A DNA stretch of 64,000 nt from Agarophyton chilense (GCA_030374765.1 JARGXX010000132.1:394501-458500); one strand, 5' to 3'. Positions 19,331 to 30,411 are shown, numbered from the stretch's first letter. The notes: generated by a model from the letters alone, not told the origin. Made by a program: numbers and translations.

Positions 19331-22300
19331 ATGGCGGCCCCCCTCAAGCTGAAGCGCGCCTTCTCGCTGCTGGCGGTGGGCGTGGCGCCCACCAGCCTCA
19401 CGTTTGCCGCCGCCGCGCTCGCGTCCGACCGCGCCGTCGTCGTGCGCGACCATCCCCCCGGTAAGCAGCCCTCGCTGCTAATTCTGCACACTGCCGCTCC
19501 CACAGCCCCCACGCGCCGCCCCTTTTCGGCCGACGCCGCCCTGCTTCACCCGCGTCACAACTGGCTTGCCGTTCGCGTCGGATCAAACGTCTCCGTCATC
19601 GATCTCTCCACCAAGAAAAAGCTTTATGAGGCCGTTTTGCCTGACGCCGTCGCCTTCTGGCATTGGCTCGATGACAGTCTGCTCACCATTGTCACCGCCA
19701 CCACCGTCTTTCACTGGAACCTCTCCGATGATCCGCAACCTGTGTTCGAGCGTCACCACTCCCTCGCCAACTCTCAGATCATCGCCTATGCCGCAGACCC
19801 CTCTCGTAAGTGGCTCGCCGTCACCGCCCTCTCGGCCCAAAACACCGCTGTCGTGGGTCACGTTCAGCTCTTCTCGTCCGCCAAGAACCTCTCACAAATA
19901 CTATCGGCCCACGCTGCCACCTTTGCCACCCTCACGCTCGACGATTACACCGCCAACCTCTTTCTGTTTGCGTCGCGTGCCGAAAACGACCACACCGGTA
20001 AAACCGAATCTGTGCTTCGCATCATCGAGCTGGGCGGTTCGCGTTTCGGCAAAATCTCAACCGACATCTACTACCCCCCCGAATTTGCCGCCGATTTCCC
20101 AATCGCGCTGCATGTATCGTCCAAGTATCCCACCATTGTGTATCTCATCACCAAAATGGGCTACATACACTTGTACGACTTGGAGACCGCCAAGTGCATC
20201 TACATGAACCGAATTTCCGAAACCACTTTGTTTGCCACGGCTCCGCACACGGCCAGTGGCGGCCTCATTGGCCTCAATAGACAGGGCGACGTGCTGCTTG
20301 TATCCGTCAATCCCGATGCCATTGTTCCGTACGTACGAAATAAGCTAGGGGACGAAGAGCTGGCCGCTGGCCTTGCCTCGCGAAACGGCTTTGTCGGCGC
20401 GGAAAGCGGCTTTGCTGATAGTTTTGAAGATGCCTTGGAAGAGCGCGACTACAAGAAAGCTGCCATGCTCGCAGCCGACTCCCCTGGTGGCTTCTTGAGA
20501 ACAGTGGCTACCATTCAACGGTTTCGTGATCTACCTGCTGATGGTCCAGCACCTCCGGTGCTCATCTACTTTCAAACATGCCTCGGTCGCGGGAAGCTCA
20601 ACAGGGAAGAAAGTATAGAATTTGCGAGCCAGCTCATGGGCAACAACAAAATAGATATGTTGGAAAAGTGGATCAAGGAGGACAAGCTTGAGTTCACGGA
20701 GGAAGTTGGCGACGCTATCAGACAGAACAATCCCACGCTTGCCCTGGCTGTTTACATCAAGGCCAAAGCGCATGAAAAGGTTATGCAGTGTATGATTCAG
20801 ACCGGTCAAACGTCCAAGATCGCCTTGTACGCAAAAAAAGTTGGGATGAAAGTAACACATCGTGACCTTGTAGAGATGGCCGCCAGTTACAACCCGCAAG
20901 CGGCATTGGACATTGCTAATAACACAAGCAACGCGCTAGTACTTGTAGATCCCAAAAAGAAAAAGGAATCTATTGAAGACATTAACAAGATGGTTGATAT
21001 GTTCTTGTCGAAGGGCATGCTCAACGAAGCTTCATCTCACGCAATGGATCATTTGACCGATCAGGACCCGGAGGAAGGATCGATTCAGACAAAGATTCTG
21101 AAAGCGTGTTTGATCAACGCTCCAGCTGTGGCAGATGCTATTCTTTCGCAAGACATATGGCATCAATTCGACTCATTTTCAATAGCGATGTTGTGCGAGA
21201 GATCGGGATTGTTTCAGCATGCATTAGAGCATTACTCAGATCTCTCTGATGTAAAGCGCGTCATCACCAACACGCACGTTATCAATCCTGACTTCATTCT
21301 GAATTACTTCGGGACGATCCACCCTGAAGACCAGCTTGAAGTTCTGAAAGAGTTGATGGTCACGAACCCCCGAGCAAACATCCGGCTCTGCGTCAACGTT
21401 TCTGCAAAGTATACCGATTCCATGGGTGGGCCGCTCAAAGTTATTCCTGTGTTCGAGTCAGTTCCTAAAGTTCCCGACGCGCTGTACTATTATCTTGGCG
21501 CTATTGTGGCATACACAGATGTGCCTGAGGTACACAACCGTTTCATCAAAGTAGCGGTTGAACTTCATCAATATGAGGACGCTCACAAAGTGACGCGTGA
21601 GTCTAATCACTATGATCCTGAAGGGATAAAGTCCTTTTTGAAGCATGCTCGACCGAAGGATCCACGGCCATTGATCAACGTATGCGACCGGTTCGGGTTT
21701 GTCGAAGAGATGGTCGACTACTTTGTGAAGTACAACCAAGTAAAGTTCATTCAGGGTTACGTGCAGCGCATTAATCCTCTACAGTGTCCAGCTGTGGTTG
21801 GTGCCTTGTTGGATAACAGAGGAATGAGAGAAAGTGATGTGAAGAAGATGATAATGTCTGTGAAGAACATGGTTCCCGTCGATGATCTTGTGGAAGCAGT
21901 TCAATCTCGCGGAAAGATCAATATTCTGTTGGAGTTTTTAGAAAGTCGGCTTGGAGACGGCTCGACTGAAGCATCCGTGCATACTGGATTGGCAAAAGTG
22001 TATATAGATACAAAGCGTAACGCGCAACACTTCTTAGAAACGAATGCATTTTACGACTCCCGCGAAGTTGGGCGATTTTGTTGCAGGCGTGATCCCTTTT
22101 TGGCTTTTATTGCATTTAGCAGAGGCCAATGTGATGACGAAGTGCTCGAAGTGACGAACGACAACTCCCTTTTCCGCGAGCAAGCCACATATGCAGTTGA
22201 TCGGGCGGACGACGAGCTATGGGGCAAGATATTCGATGAGTCTAACCCTTTTCGTCGGCTTGTTATTGATCAAGTCATCTCAACTGCTATGCCTGAGTGC

Positions 22301-24637
22301 AAACGGCCTGATAAGGTTTCAGCAGCAGTCAAAGCATTTTTGGCGGCAGGAATGCCTGAAGTTCTCATGGAGATGTTGGAGAAGATCGTGGTGCAGACAA
22401 GCAATACCGCGTTTTCACGCAATAGTAAACTTCAGAATCTCTTGATTCTAACGGCTATTGGCGCCGCGCCGGAAAGGGTAATGGAGTATGTGCGAAGGCT
22501 TGACAATTATGAGGGCGCGGACATTGCTCCTTCTTGTATCGATGCAGGTTTGTTCGAGGAGGCGTACACAATATACTATAAGTTCGAGAAGTATGACGAC
22601 GCTTTGGATGTTCTCTTAGAGCACATCAAAGACTTTGACCGGGCTCAAGAGTTTGCTATTCGTATGAACCGACCTGATGTCTGGCTCCGTTTGGGTATAG
22701 CCCAAGTTGAAAACGGTTTCATAGCCGACGGTGTGCGCTCGCTCATGCGTGCAAAGGATGTATCGCAATATGCAATTGTGGTCGAGGCCTCCAGATACAC
22801 TGCAGAATCTAACGAGGACTTTAAGATGATCTCAAAGTTCATGCGAGTCGCAAGAAAGAAGATTCGGGAGCCAGAATTAGCACTTCGGTCAATCGATACT
22901 GAACTTGTCTACGCCTTGTGTCGCCTTAATGCGTTAACCGATGTCGAGGAGTTCATCATCACTGCAGGCCACAAAGCTAACCTCGAGGAGGTTGGCGATA
23001 GGTGCTTTGATCTTGAACTTTACCAAGCGGCGAAGATGATGTTCCGCGCCGTCCCAGAATGGGCAAAGCTTGCACACACGCACATCATGCTCAAAGAGTA
23101 TAAAGAAGCTGTATATGCCGCAAAGAAGGCAAACAAGATTCCAACCTGGCGCATCGTCTGCTTTGGGTGTGTGGATGGGCTTGAATTCCGCCTGGCTGCG
23201 CCCTGTGCGATGCGACTACTGGTGGAGACAGTAGAAATGCAAGAATGCATTGAGTACTACGAGGAAAGAGGGCACTTCGCGGAGCTTCTAGACGTTCTTG
23301 AAGTGGCTTTAAACCTTCCAAGGGCTCACAACGCAATGTTTACCGAGACCGCAGTGCTGAAGACGAAATACAGCCAGGAGTCGGTTCTGAACTTCTGTCG
23401 ATTGTGGCACGGGCGATTTACGATTCCGAAGGTAATACGAGCCTGCACTGCGGCTCTTTTATGGGATTCAGTTGTCTTCTTGCATATCCAGTACAACGAA
23501 TTCGATAATGCAGCCGAGTTCATGATGGATCACTCACCTACTGCGTTTACATCAGACGAATTCTTTGATGTTATATCAAGGGTCGGGACTCTTAATATCA
23601 TGTACCGATCGATTGATTTCTATCTCGGTGAACAACCAGAACTACTAGAAGACCTACTGAACGTGTTGGCTCCCCGTGTTGACGGTTCTCGAGTAGTAGG
23701 CATCATTCAGAGAGCTCGGGCTCGTGATTTCGGCCCTCTAGGATGTCTGCCTTTTGCTGTCAAGTACCTCGAAAAGATTCAATCAGCCGATGTTCCTGAG
23801 GTCAACGAAGCCTTGAATGAAGTTTACGTGTCATCGGGCGACGCTGTCAGACTGCGAAGCTCAGTCAGGGAGTTCAAGAACTTTGATCAAATCAAGTTGG
23901 CAAGGAGACTTCAAGAGAACGAAATACTTGAGTTTAGACGCATTTCGGGGTATTTGCTGGCTCGAAATGGGAGATATGAACAAGCCATCGAGCTTGCGAA
24001 GAACGATGTGCTGTATTACGACATGATTGACGCTATCGCTCAGTCAGAGGATGCGGAGCTTGCAGAAACTTACGCTGCATACTTTGCTGAAAAGCAACTG
24101 CGGGAATGCTTTGCAGCCTTGTTGTACGCATGCTACAATTTCTTCCCTCCCGACGTGGCTATGGAGTACGTTTGGATGGGAGAGCTGCGCGACTTTGCAA
24201 TGCCGTTCATGATTCAAACACTTGCGGAGGCGGGCACTCGTCTAACTGGGTTGGAAGAAGAACGCAAGATCAAGCGAGAGATAGAAGAGATGAAGCATAC
24301 GGAAGAAGAGGAAGATCTCGTGGACGAGTCTGTGTTGTTATACGGTCTGCAAGACTATCAACAACAACCATTGTTAACTTACTACCAAGCTGATGGTGGT
24401 GTTGTTGGCGGTTCTGCTCTTGGTGGCGGGCCAGGCGGGAACGGAGTCGGATTAATAGGCTGGCATGGGGGTGTCCCTCACAACCTTGGCATGCAACAAG
24501 GTGCCAGTAATGCTTTGACCGTCGTTGGTTCCATGGCCTCCGTGCATCCTGCAAACTCTTTCAATCCGATGAATGCCTACAGTACTTACGCGCTACCAAC
24601 TGGTGGAGCCCCTTACGCCACTGGACGGGCGATGTAA
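19331..24637 (+). CDS. Clathrin heavy chain
   Basis: Triskelion-forming coat protein for endocytosis and trans-Golgi/endosome vesicles. The product is 1,768 residues from the ATG at 19331, against about 1,675 in animals. An N-terminal beta-propeller (about 1-330) is followed by the linker and a long array of clathrin heavy-chain repeats. The C-terminal trimerisation region is recognisable (FFPPDVAMEYVWMGELRDF, then MPFMIQTLAEAG). After this the protein continues for about 90 residues of Gln/Gly/Asn-rich sequence, longer than usual, where most family members have only a short Pro-rich or QLMLT-type tail. The start was set at MAAPLKLKRAFSLLAVG, because the frame upstream to 19148 is Arg/Ser low complexity. 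It is convergent with CLP1, whose stop lies 315 bases downstream. Confidence 0.96.
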   Translation: MAAPLKLKRAFSLLAVGVAPTSLTFAAAALASDRAVVVRDHPPGKQPSLLILHTAAPTAPTRRPFSADAALLHPRHNWLAVRVGSNVSVIDLSTKKKLYEAVLPDAVAFWHWLDDSLLTIVTATTVFHWNLSDDPQPVFERHHSLANSQIIAYAADPSRKWLAVTALSAQNTAVVGHVQLFSSAKNLSQILSAHAATFATLTLDDYTANLFLFASRAENDHTGKTESVLRIIELGGSRFGKISTDIYYPPEFAADFPIALHVSSKYPTIVYLITKMGYIHLYDLETAKCIYMNRISETTLFATAPHTASGGLIGLNRQGDVLLVSVNPDAIVPYVRNKLGDEELAAGLASRNGFVGAESGFADSFEDALEERDYKKAAMLAADSPGGFLRTVATIQRFRDLPADGPAPPVLIYFQTCLGRGKLNREESIEFASQLMGNNKIDMLEKWIKEDKLEFTEEVGDAIRQNNPTLALAVYIKAKAHEKVMQCMIQTGQTSKIALYAKKVGMKVTHRDLVEMAASYNPQAALDIANNTSNALVLVDPKKKKESIEDINKMVDMFLSKGMLNEASSHAMDHLTDQDPEEGSIQTKILKACLINAPAVADAILSQDIWHQFDSFSIAMLCERSGLFQHALEHYSDLSDVKRVITNTHVINPDFILNYFGTIHPEDQLEVLKELMVTNPRANIRLCVNVSAKYTDSMGGPLKVIPVFESVPKVPDALYYYLGAIVAYTDVPEVHNRFIKVAVELHQYEDAHKVTRESNHYDPEGIKSFLKHARPKDPRPLINVCDRFGFVEEMVDYFVKYNQVKFIQGYVQRINPLQCPAVVGALLDNRGMRESDVKKMIMSVKNMVPVDDLVEAVQSRGKINILLEFLESRLGDGSTEASVHTGLAKVYIDTKRNAQHFLETNAFYDSREVGRFCCRRDPFLAFIAFSRGQCDDEVLEVTNDNSLFREQATYAVDRADDELWGKIFDESNPFRRLVIDQVISTAMPECKRPDKVSAAVKAFLAAGMPEVLMEMLEKIVVQTSNTAFSRNSKLQNLLILTAIGAAPERVMEYVRRLDNYEGADIAPSCIDAGLFEEAYTIYYKFEKYDDALDVLLEHIKDFDRAQEFAIRMNRPDVWLRLGIAQVENGFIADGVRSLMRAKDVSQYAIVVEASRYTAESNEDFKMISKFMRVARKKIREPELALRSIDTELVYALCRLNALTDVEEFIITAGHKANLEEVGDRCFDLELYQAAKMMFRAVPEWAKLAHTHIMLKEYKEAVYAAKKANKIPTWRIVCFGCVDGLEFRLAAPCAMRLLVETVEMQECIEYYEERGHFAELLDVLEVALNLPRAHNAMFTETAVLKTKYSQESVLNFCRLWHGRFTIPKVIRACTAALLWDSVVFLHIQYNEFDNAAEFMMDHSPTAFTSDEFFDVISRVGTLNIMYRSIDFYLGEQPELLEDLLNVLAPRVDGSRVVGIIQRARARDFGPLGCLPFAVKYLEKIQSADVPEVNEALNEVYVSSGDAVRLRSSVREFKNFDQIKLARRLQENEILEFRRISGYLLARNGRYEQAIELAKNDVLYYDMIDAIAQSEDAELAETYAAYFAEKQLRECFAALLYACYNFFPPDVAMEYVWMGELRDFAMPFMIQTLAEAGTRLTGLEEERKIKREIEEMKHTEEEEDLVDESVLLYGLQDYQQQPLLTYYQADGGVVGGSALGGGPGGNGVGLIGWHGGVPHNLGMQQGASNALTVVGSMASVHPANSFNPMNAYSTYALPTGGAPYATGRAM

Positions 24638-24951
24638 AATTGTTGCTAACCTACCGGAATCAAACCGGTGACTCATAGTTTGTGCTTGTGAGATCCTGAT
24701 AGAATACAAGAATTCAATGCAGCCAGTTCGTTCCAGGAGAGACAGTTTGTCGCTCCTGAGTGGGAACTTGAGAGATGGGAAAGCGATTTTCGCTGTCTTT
24801 AAGAAGAAACCGTTGTCTCTCTCACCAACAGTTGATTGTGTTCTGTAGGGAAACATTTTTAGTTGTCGCATGCTACTGTATCTGTGTACTGTATCAGTGC
24901 CAGGGAAGGGGGGTGGGGGGACGGCGGGCGCAAGGGCACTCAAGTTAGTTA
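24638..24951. other. Convergent intergenic region, clathrin / CLP1
   Basis: Shared 3' region of two tail-to-tail genes. It has a G-rich run near 24904-24930, close to the CLP1 stop. No separate gene or clear terminator structure was seen. Confidence 0.5.
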
Positions 24952-26253
24952 TTACTCGACCCATTTGGTATCTCCAGCAAGCAAAATATGGCCTGGTGCG
25001 CTACCGGGTGATGGGGAGAGCACAGTCATGGTGTTGCGTTCTGCGTCTACTTTTACAACGTGCAAAAATCCATGCAAGGGCATGTCAAAGACGTCTTTCT
25101 CGTCCGAGGCTTGACTGACGGCGAGCACATTGTGTAGCACGTCGGCTACGGATGTGATGCGCACCGGCTTTAGCGGATCTAATGAACTAGACGCACCTGC
25201 AGGAAGGACGCTGTCAGGCACGACAGTTGCCTCGCCGCCGATGTGCAGGACGGTGACTTTGTCGAATTCAATTGCTGTGGAAAAAGGACTTAATCTGTTG
25301 TCGGCGCCGTAAAAGTATGTCTTGATGGCGGCGGATCGCATGCTCTGTCTGGTTTCGTCATCCCTGGCCACAACACCACCGCTCTTCGCTAGCAAGACGG
25401 CTTCCGTGGGTGTGCTTTCGAAGGTTGACTTGATGGCAGCGTAGAGCCGTTCGGCGCCTAATACAAAAACGACGTCGGCTTTGACGGCGCGTATGGCCTG
25501 GATTACGCCGTCGGTACCATCCTTGGCCAGAATGTCGCCGCTAGTGTCGGCTAGCACGCCAACCCAGGGGTTGAGATGCGGTTGGCCAAGCACCTTGTCC
25601 AGCAGCACGCCCAGCTTATTAAACGCATTCTCGCTGACCGGGACGTTGTGTCTCGGGGAATGGTGGCCAACCATCAAAGTTGCCAAACGCTCGTGCACAA
25701 GGTTGCCGGCCTCAAGGTCGAGGTGGGACACAAGAGAAAGCGCAATGGTAGCCGGCATGGCGCCCACGGCGCCGCCCGCAGAGGGATCCATGTCGGCGAC
25801 GACGGCGGTACGATTGGCGCGCACGCAATACGCGGCAAGAATATTGACGAAGGCGGTCTTTCCACAGTCGTGCGGACCGACGACAACAGCACGCGGGCCG
25901 GGAATGCCGGCGCGGCGCGCAATGACGCGCTTGCTCTGCAACACGGAGTGGGCGTTGATGTAGGACGGCATGGGCGTGTCAGTAGCGGTGTAGGCCATGA
26001 CGTGGGGCGGGGCGCGCAGCGCGAGCTTGGCACCATGCCAGGTGAAGGCGGCGGCGTTGAGGGCGCGCGGAAGATGGTACGGCTTGTTCTGCGCCAGCGC
26101 CAGCCCGAAGAGTTCGGCAGAGCCGGACAGTAGCGTGAGACTGGCCGTGGAGACGTCCGACGGGATCTCGAAGCGCAGCTCGTGCTCGGAGGGCAGCGTG
26201 AAGGAGCGCGGCTCGTGGTCGACGAGCGCGGCGCCTTCTTCGTCGAGCGCCAT
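24952..26253 (-). CDS. CLP1-like polynucleotide kinase / pre-mRNA cleavage factor subunit
   Basis: Homolog of CLP1, a nuclear protein of mRNA 3'-end cleavage factor II (yeast CF IA) and, in animals, the tRNA-splicing endonuclease complex. The product is 433 residues from ATG 26253, near the 425 of human CLP1. In order: an N-terminal domain (ELRFEIP, SAELFGLALAQNKPY, AFTWHGAKL), the P-loop domain with Walker A GPHDCGKT, a Walker B-like DMDPSAGG, and a C-terminal domain with LAKSGGVV, TYFYGADNRLSPF, VPDSVLP and FLHVVKVDAE. The P-loop Lys is kept; whether it has kinase activity cannot be told. The frame extends upstream with alternative ATGs at 26334 and 26505; 26253 gives the family-like N-terminus. 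It is head-to-head with the membralin gene. Confidence 0.9.
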   Translation of the reverse strand: MALDEEGAALVDHEPRSFTLPSEHELRFEIPSDVSTASLTLLSGSAELFGLALAQNKPYHLPRALNAAAFTWHGAKLALRAPPHVMAYTATDTPMPSYINAHSVLQSKRVIARRAGIPGPRAVVVGPHDCGKTAFVNILAAYCVRANRTAVVADMDPSAGGAVGAMPATIALSLVSHLDLEAGNLVHERLATLMVGHHSPRHNVPVSENAFNKLGVLLDKVLGQPHLNPWVGVLADTSGDILAKDGTDGVIQAIRAVKADVVFVLGAERLYAAIKSTFESTPTEAVLLAKSGGVVARDDETRQSMRSAAIKTYFYGADNRLSPFSTAIEFDKVTVLHIGGEATVVPDSVLPAGASSSLDPLKPVRITSVADVLHNVLAVSQASDEKDVFDMPLHGFLHVVKVDAERNTMTVLSPSPGSAPGHILLAGDTKWVE

Positions 26254-26550
26254 GTGCAGGTTACGCAGCGCGGACGGCGAGCGCGGTGAGGGCGGCGAAG
26301 AAGGCGACGATGCCGGTCGCGACGGATCGCGCATTGCGAAGAAGGGAGCGGCTAAGAGTGGGGTACGTCGGCAGGGGCGCAGCTGCGGAGGGGAGCGAGC
26401 GGACGCACTGCGGGCGTCACAGACGCGCCACGTTGCCAGTGCCAAGGTTGGCTTTGCATAAGTATGCATGTGTGCCGGGCGGCGCCGCCATGGAGCGCAA
26501 CGCAATTGGGCGCATAGACGCGGCGCTGCGGCGGGCGCGGCCCAACTCTA
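26254..26550. promoter_or_regulatory. Divergent promoter region, CLP1 / membralin
   Basis: About 297 bases between head-to-head starts, GC-rich, without an obvious TATA box. The role is inferred from layout. Confidence 0.4.
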
Positions 26551-27834
26551 ATGGTTAGTCGTGAGCCGTGTCCGTGCGCCCCCAAACGCGTCGTCTCCGT
26601 CCCTTCGCGCAGCGTCGGCGTTCGCCTCCCCCCAATGGCTTCGGCATCGACGTCGCTGCTGCGGCCGTCATCGCACGAGACGCTCATGGCGTCCATGATG
26701 GCGCGTTCCACCCCGCGCGTCATCTTCCGTTCACAACTGGTACGCCACTTCATCACAGCGCTCGAACTACTTGCCGCTGTCAATGCCGTCGTCATGTTCA
26801 TCACATTGTGCGCCCTTCACGTGCGCTTTGTGCGTAACGACGGCTGTGTCGCAGTGCTTACTGGCGCTCGACTCGCCGCGCTTGGCGCCGCGCAGCACGC
26901 TCCGCCTGTCATCCAGTTCGACATTGCGTCGCCCCCGTCCGCGTCGTCTGCGCAGTCTCCGCGCTGCGACGTGTTGCGCGCCTTTCCCTCTGCCAGCAGC
27001 TTTCGCTTCTCGCGCGAGCGCGGTTTCTTGCTGCTCTCCGACGCTTCTCTGGCGCACTTTAATATCTCTGTGCGCCGAATCACTGTCTCTGCTCACCACG
27101 AGTGTCTGGGTGATCCCGTGCTGAGGTTTTTGCTGGGCCACCTCGTCGGCTACGAAACCATTGCTGTCAACGCGTTTGCGCGCATGAGACGCCACACCCA
27201 TGACGCTAATGGTTATGTCCTCGTCGCCCACAACAAGCGACTTTTCAACCTTATGCACGCCGATCCTATCGTGTCCATCCACGATCTCCCGCTCCTGTAT
27301 AGAATCCTCGTCAGGGTGGTGTGGAAGGCGGGCGCCATCATGACCGCGTGCTTCATCATGTGCACTACCGCCGCCCTCGTTCATTTCTTCCTCAAGGAGG
27401 TGCAGCTTCGCATGATAAATCTCACTATAGACCTGCAAGTCGTCATGCGGTCGCAGCAGAGCTACGGCCGAGTCCTCGTCCAGTACGCCGTCGACGCGCT
27501 TGTCTTCGTGCCCATTATTGCCGGTATGCTCTTCTTCCTCTTTGAGTTTTTCGACGATCAGGCGCTCGCTTTTTCCGTGCTTGTAATTGCATGGCTGTGC
27601 GCCTTTGCTGCAAGTGGCAGCACTCGCCACTGGGTAAGTCGAGTGTATCTACCACGTCTATTCTTTTGCTACTTTGGCGCCTTTCACGTCTACTTTTTCT
27701 CGTTTCCGCTCGGGTTTAGTTGGCTTGCATTTGCGACAAGTATTGCCTTTATGGTTCATGCTGCGCTTACGGTTTGGAATCACTGCGAACTACCTGTTTT
27801 GCGCCGACAACGCAGTTTCCACTCTCCAGATTGA
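26551..27834 (+). CDS. Membralin (TMEM259) family membrane protein
   Basis: Endoplasmic reticulum membrane protein; in animals membralin is linked to ER-associated degradation. The product is 427 residues. One hydrophobic segment lies near the N-terminus (about 67-92), then a lumenal domain with RGFLLLSDASLAHFNI, VLRFLLGHLVGYETI and NKRLFNLM. A C-terminal cluster of four or five membrane segments follows (about 265-287, 312-330, 335-352, 370-412), ending in the family-typical HCELPVLRRQ. EFFDDQALAFSVLVIAWL corresponds to the conserved segment before the HWLR motif, seen here as RHWVSRVYLPR. An alternative start at 26635 would remove 28 residues. No intron. The assignment rests on motif order and is confident; molecular function in this organism is unknown. 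Confidence 0.85.
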   Translation: MVSREPCPCAPKRVVSVPSRSVGVRLPPMASASTSLLRPSSHETLMASMMARSTPRVIFRSQLVRHFITALELLAAVNAVVMFITLCALHVRFVRNDGCVAVLTGARLAALGAAQHAPPVIQFDIASPPSASSAQSPRCDVLRAFPSASSFRFSRERGFLLLSDASLAHFNISVRRITVSAHHECLGDPVLRFLLGHLVGYETIAVNAFARMRRHTHDANGYVLVAHNKRLFNLMHADPIVSIHDLPLLYRILVRVVWKAGAIMTACFIMCTTAALVHFFLKEVQLRMINLTIDLQVVMRSQQSYGRVLVQYAVDALVFVPIIAGMLFFLFEFFDDQALAFSVLVIAWLCAFAASGSTRHWVSRVYLPRLFFCYFGAFHVYFFSFPLGFSWLAFATSIAFMVHAALTVWNHCELPVLRRQRSFHSPD

Positions 27835-28198
27835 GATTGCGTCACACTGCCCCAATCCACATCGTTTCATCTCCGCTCATCTTTTGTTCATCACACGCAG
27901 TGACGCCCGTCGACATCGCACACGCCCCTGCCTTTTCATGCACATATACATATCCCTAACTTTCGATGTGCAGGTTTCAGCTAAACAAACGAGCGTTTCC
28001 GCGTGCGCCACTGTTCTGACTATAGCTTTTCTTACAACCGCAACCCCGCCACACCACTCTCGCCGTTTAGCCTTAGCCCAGTCACCATGTCACGAGTCCT
28101 TTCTTTACTATGGAACAGTTTTTTCTAAAATAGAGAATCGCCTCAGTCCAGAATAAATCTGAACGAAAACACGTGCAATCCTTGTTCCCAACGTCTCA
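27835..28198. other. Convergent intergenic region, membralin / CCT4
   Basis: 364 bases between tail-to-tail stops, A/T-richer than the genes. No gene or RNA recognised. Confidence 0.5.
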
Positions 28199-29905
28199 CT
28201 ATCTTACCATGACGATGTCATCGATCTTCAAAAGCTGGCGAACACATTCTGTTGCAAGAGAAAGAGCCGAGCTGAAAACCAGCAGTGGCATCACCACGTC
28301 CTCATCCTTAATGTTCGTCACTGCACCCTTGCTCACATTGATCCCAGCGCCAGATTCTCCAGCGGCATGCCGACGACGAAGCTCAGTCACGATCTCTACA
28401 GGCTGCAATCCGGCGTTTTCAGCCAGAGTGAACGGAACAACATTTAATGCCTCTGCATAAGCCTCGATACAATATGCTTCCATACCACTTGTTTCCTTGG
28501 CAGCTTTCGACAGCATGACTGAAACTTCTGTTTCAGGAGCTCCGCCTCCAGGAACTAGATACTGCTTGTGTACAATTGATCGAACGACGCACAACGCATC
28601 GTGCAACGAACGTTCGGCCTCATCGAGAACCAAATGATTCGAACCTCGAACGAGAATTGAAACTGTTTCCTTAACAGGTTTCGCGATTCCTGTCATTCGA
28701 ATGAGCTTCTCTGAGCCAAGCGATATTTCTTCCACGAGATCAACCTTTGCCAGTTTATCAGGGGCAAAAGTTTCAATGCCAGCGATAGGAACACAACCAA
28801 GGCTCTTTGAAATGAACTCGACTTCATCTCTTTCAATATCAGTGACAGCCATAATCTTCATCTTTCCCAAGAAATGAAGACTGAGATCTGTAGTAGCATC
28901 TCTCAAAATGCTCTTTTGAATCAACAACATATTGCATCCGGCGGCCTTTATCTTCTTACATAGACCAAGAATGTATTGTCGTTCCTCGCGAAGAATGCGA
29001 TCCATGGCGGTGTAATCCTGCACCACAACCGAGTTTTCAACATCGGTTTTGGGGGGACTTAGACAAAACTGGATGATTGCAACTTTTGCATTCTGAACCC
29101 TGCTGACGGAGTTGGACCCAGCCCTTGCGGCATGTTGATGTAAAATAAGCCCATCAATGAGTTCGGTGTCATCAATCGTACCACCCAGTTTCTTGACGGT
29201 TCGAATATTTTTCAAGTCGACAAAGGAAGTGGCGGAGGAAGAAGAAACGCCTTGCAGAGACTCATTTTGATAATCGCCGTTGACGCGTGCATTTCCGCAA
29301 GACTCGGGAGCCTTCTTGACAGTGAGAACGGCGTCAACAGCAATAGGAGCCAAAAGATTTGAATACTGGCTGACAACCTTGGAATTCAAACTTGTCTTTG
29401 CAGCTTGAATGAGGGCATCTCTGTCTTCCAGATTCACAGGCACAGCCATGCCGTTCACAATTTGCAAAGATTTCATCAAAGCAAGTTGGAAAGCATCGCT
29501 GATAGCAGAAGGATGAATTCCATTGCCAAGCAAATCCAAAGCGGCGCTAAGCAAAGCACCGCAAATGACGACAACAGAAGTTGTGCCATCACCCGCGACA
29601 ACGTCCTGAGATCTGGATAACTGCACCAACATTTTAGCTGCCGGATGCTCAACCTTCATCTGTTCTAATATGGTGGCACCATCATTGGTAATCAGTACTG
29701 ATCCATCTGCTTGTTTCACCATCTTGTCCATTCCGCGCGGCCCTAATGATGTTCTTATGGCATCTGCCACAGCCTTGGCAGCGGTAATGTTGTTTCGACG
29801 CACATCTTTTGCCTTTTCGGACATGTGTGCAGTGGTGGCCCCGGCGTTTATTGGGGCGGACGAGGAACTCATGGCTCCGTTCTGAGCGACTTGCACGGCC
29901 ACCAT
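28199..29905 (-). CDS. CCT4: T-complex protein 1 subunit delta (CCT4/TRiC)
   Basis: Subunit of the cytosolic group II chaperonin that folds actin, tubulin and other clients using ATP. The product is 568 residues against about 540 in most species. Chaperonin motifs are [11 protein letters not shown] (53-63), NDGATIL (74-80) and GDGTTS (105-110). Delta-type sequence follows: [29 protein letters not shown] and [20 protein letters not shown] and a family-typical C-terminal [10 protein letters not shown] close the protein. A Ser/Asn-rich insertion at about residues 200-227 accounts for most of the extra length; it falls between the intermediate and apical regions. The start at 29905 is the first ATG; Met12 or Met28 would also be acceptable. 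No intron. Confidence 0.95.
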   Translation of the reverse strand: MVAVQVAQNGAMSSSSAPINAGATTAHMSEKAKDVRRNNITAAKAVADAIRTSLGPRGMDKMVKQADGSVLITNDGATILEQMKVEHPAAKMLVQLSRSQDVVAGDGTTSVVVICGALLSAALDLLGNGIHPSAISDAFQLALMKSLQIVNGMAVPVNLEDRDALIQAAKTSLNSKVVSQYSNLLAPIAVDAVLTVKKAPESCGNARVNGDYQNESLQGVSSSSATSFVDLKNIRTVKKLGGTIDDTELIDGLILHQHAARAGSNSVSRVQNAKVAIIQFCLSPPKTDVENSVVVQDYTAMDRILREERQYILGLCKKIKAAGCNMLLIQKSILRDATTDLSLHFLGKMKIMAVTDIERDEVEFISKSLGCVPIAGIETFAPDKLAKVDLVEEISLGSEKLIRMTGIAKPVKETVSILVRGSNHLVLDEAERSLHDALCVVRSIVHKQYLVPGGGAPETEVSVMLSKAAKETSGMEAYCIEAYAEALNVVPFTLAENAGLQPVEIVTELRRRHAAGESGAGINVSKGAVTNIKDEDVVMPLLVFSSALSLATECVRQLLKIDDIVMVR

Positions 29906-30068
29906 TGCAAACTTGCAGTTTCAGGAAATACGGATCGGAGCAAGTTTGAACGGACGCGTGCACAGTCACCGTGGAGCGCGGGATTGAACTATTTCTTCTC
30001 CTGCCGCGCACTATGTTTCTTTGTTCAGCATTCACCTGTCCCTTGATCCGCCGTAGTGCACAAGCCGC

Positions 30069-30195
30069 TGTCGCCATGACATCATGTCGTCATGACAGTG
30101 TGTCGCCATGACATCTTGTTGCCATGACAATCAGCATGTTGCCATGACAATCAGCATGTTGCCATGACAGCTCGTTTCCATGACAGCGTGTCGCC
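30069..30195. repeat. Imperfect tandem repeat around a CATGACA core
   Basis: Seven copies of CATGACA at irregular spacing, mostly preceded by GC or GT. It includes two nearly identical 20-base units (GCCATGACAATCAGCATGTT type). It lies about 170-290 bases upstream of the CCT4 ATG. Confidence 0.85.
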
Positions 30196-30411
30196 TTAAC
30201 ATGTGAAGCCCGGAAAACCGACGCACAAGGTTTCATGGGAATGCGGCAGATCCGGTGGACAAGCTGTCCGGAGAGGATCAACGATATCACAGAATCCTCC
30301 ATTGATTTATGTTCATTATTATAGCGACTCAACTGAAATGACATACACGATTGAAAGCCACCTATCACAGCTTTACTGATAACCACTCAACACCTCCACC
30401 TTCCTCACATC

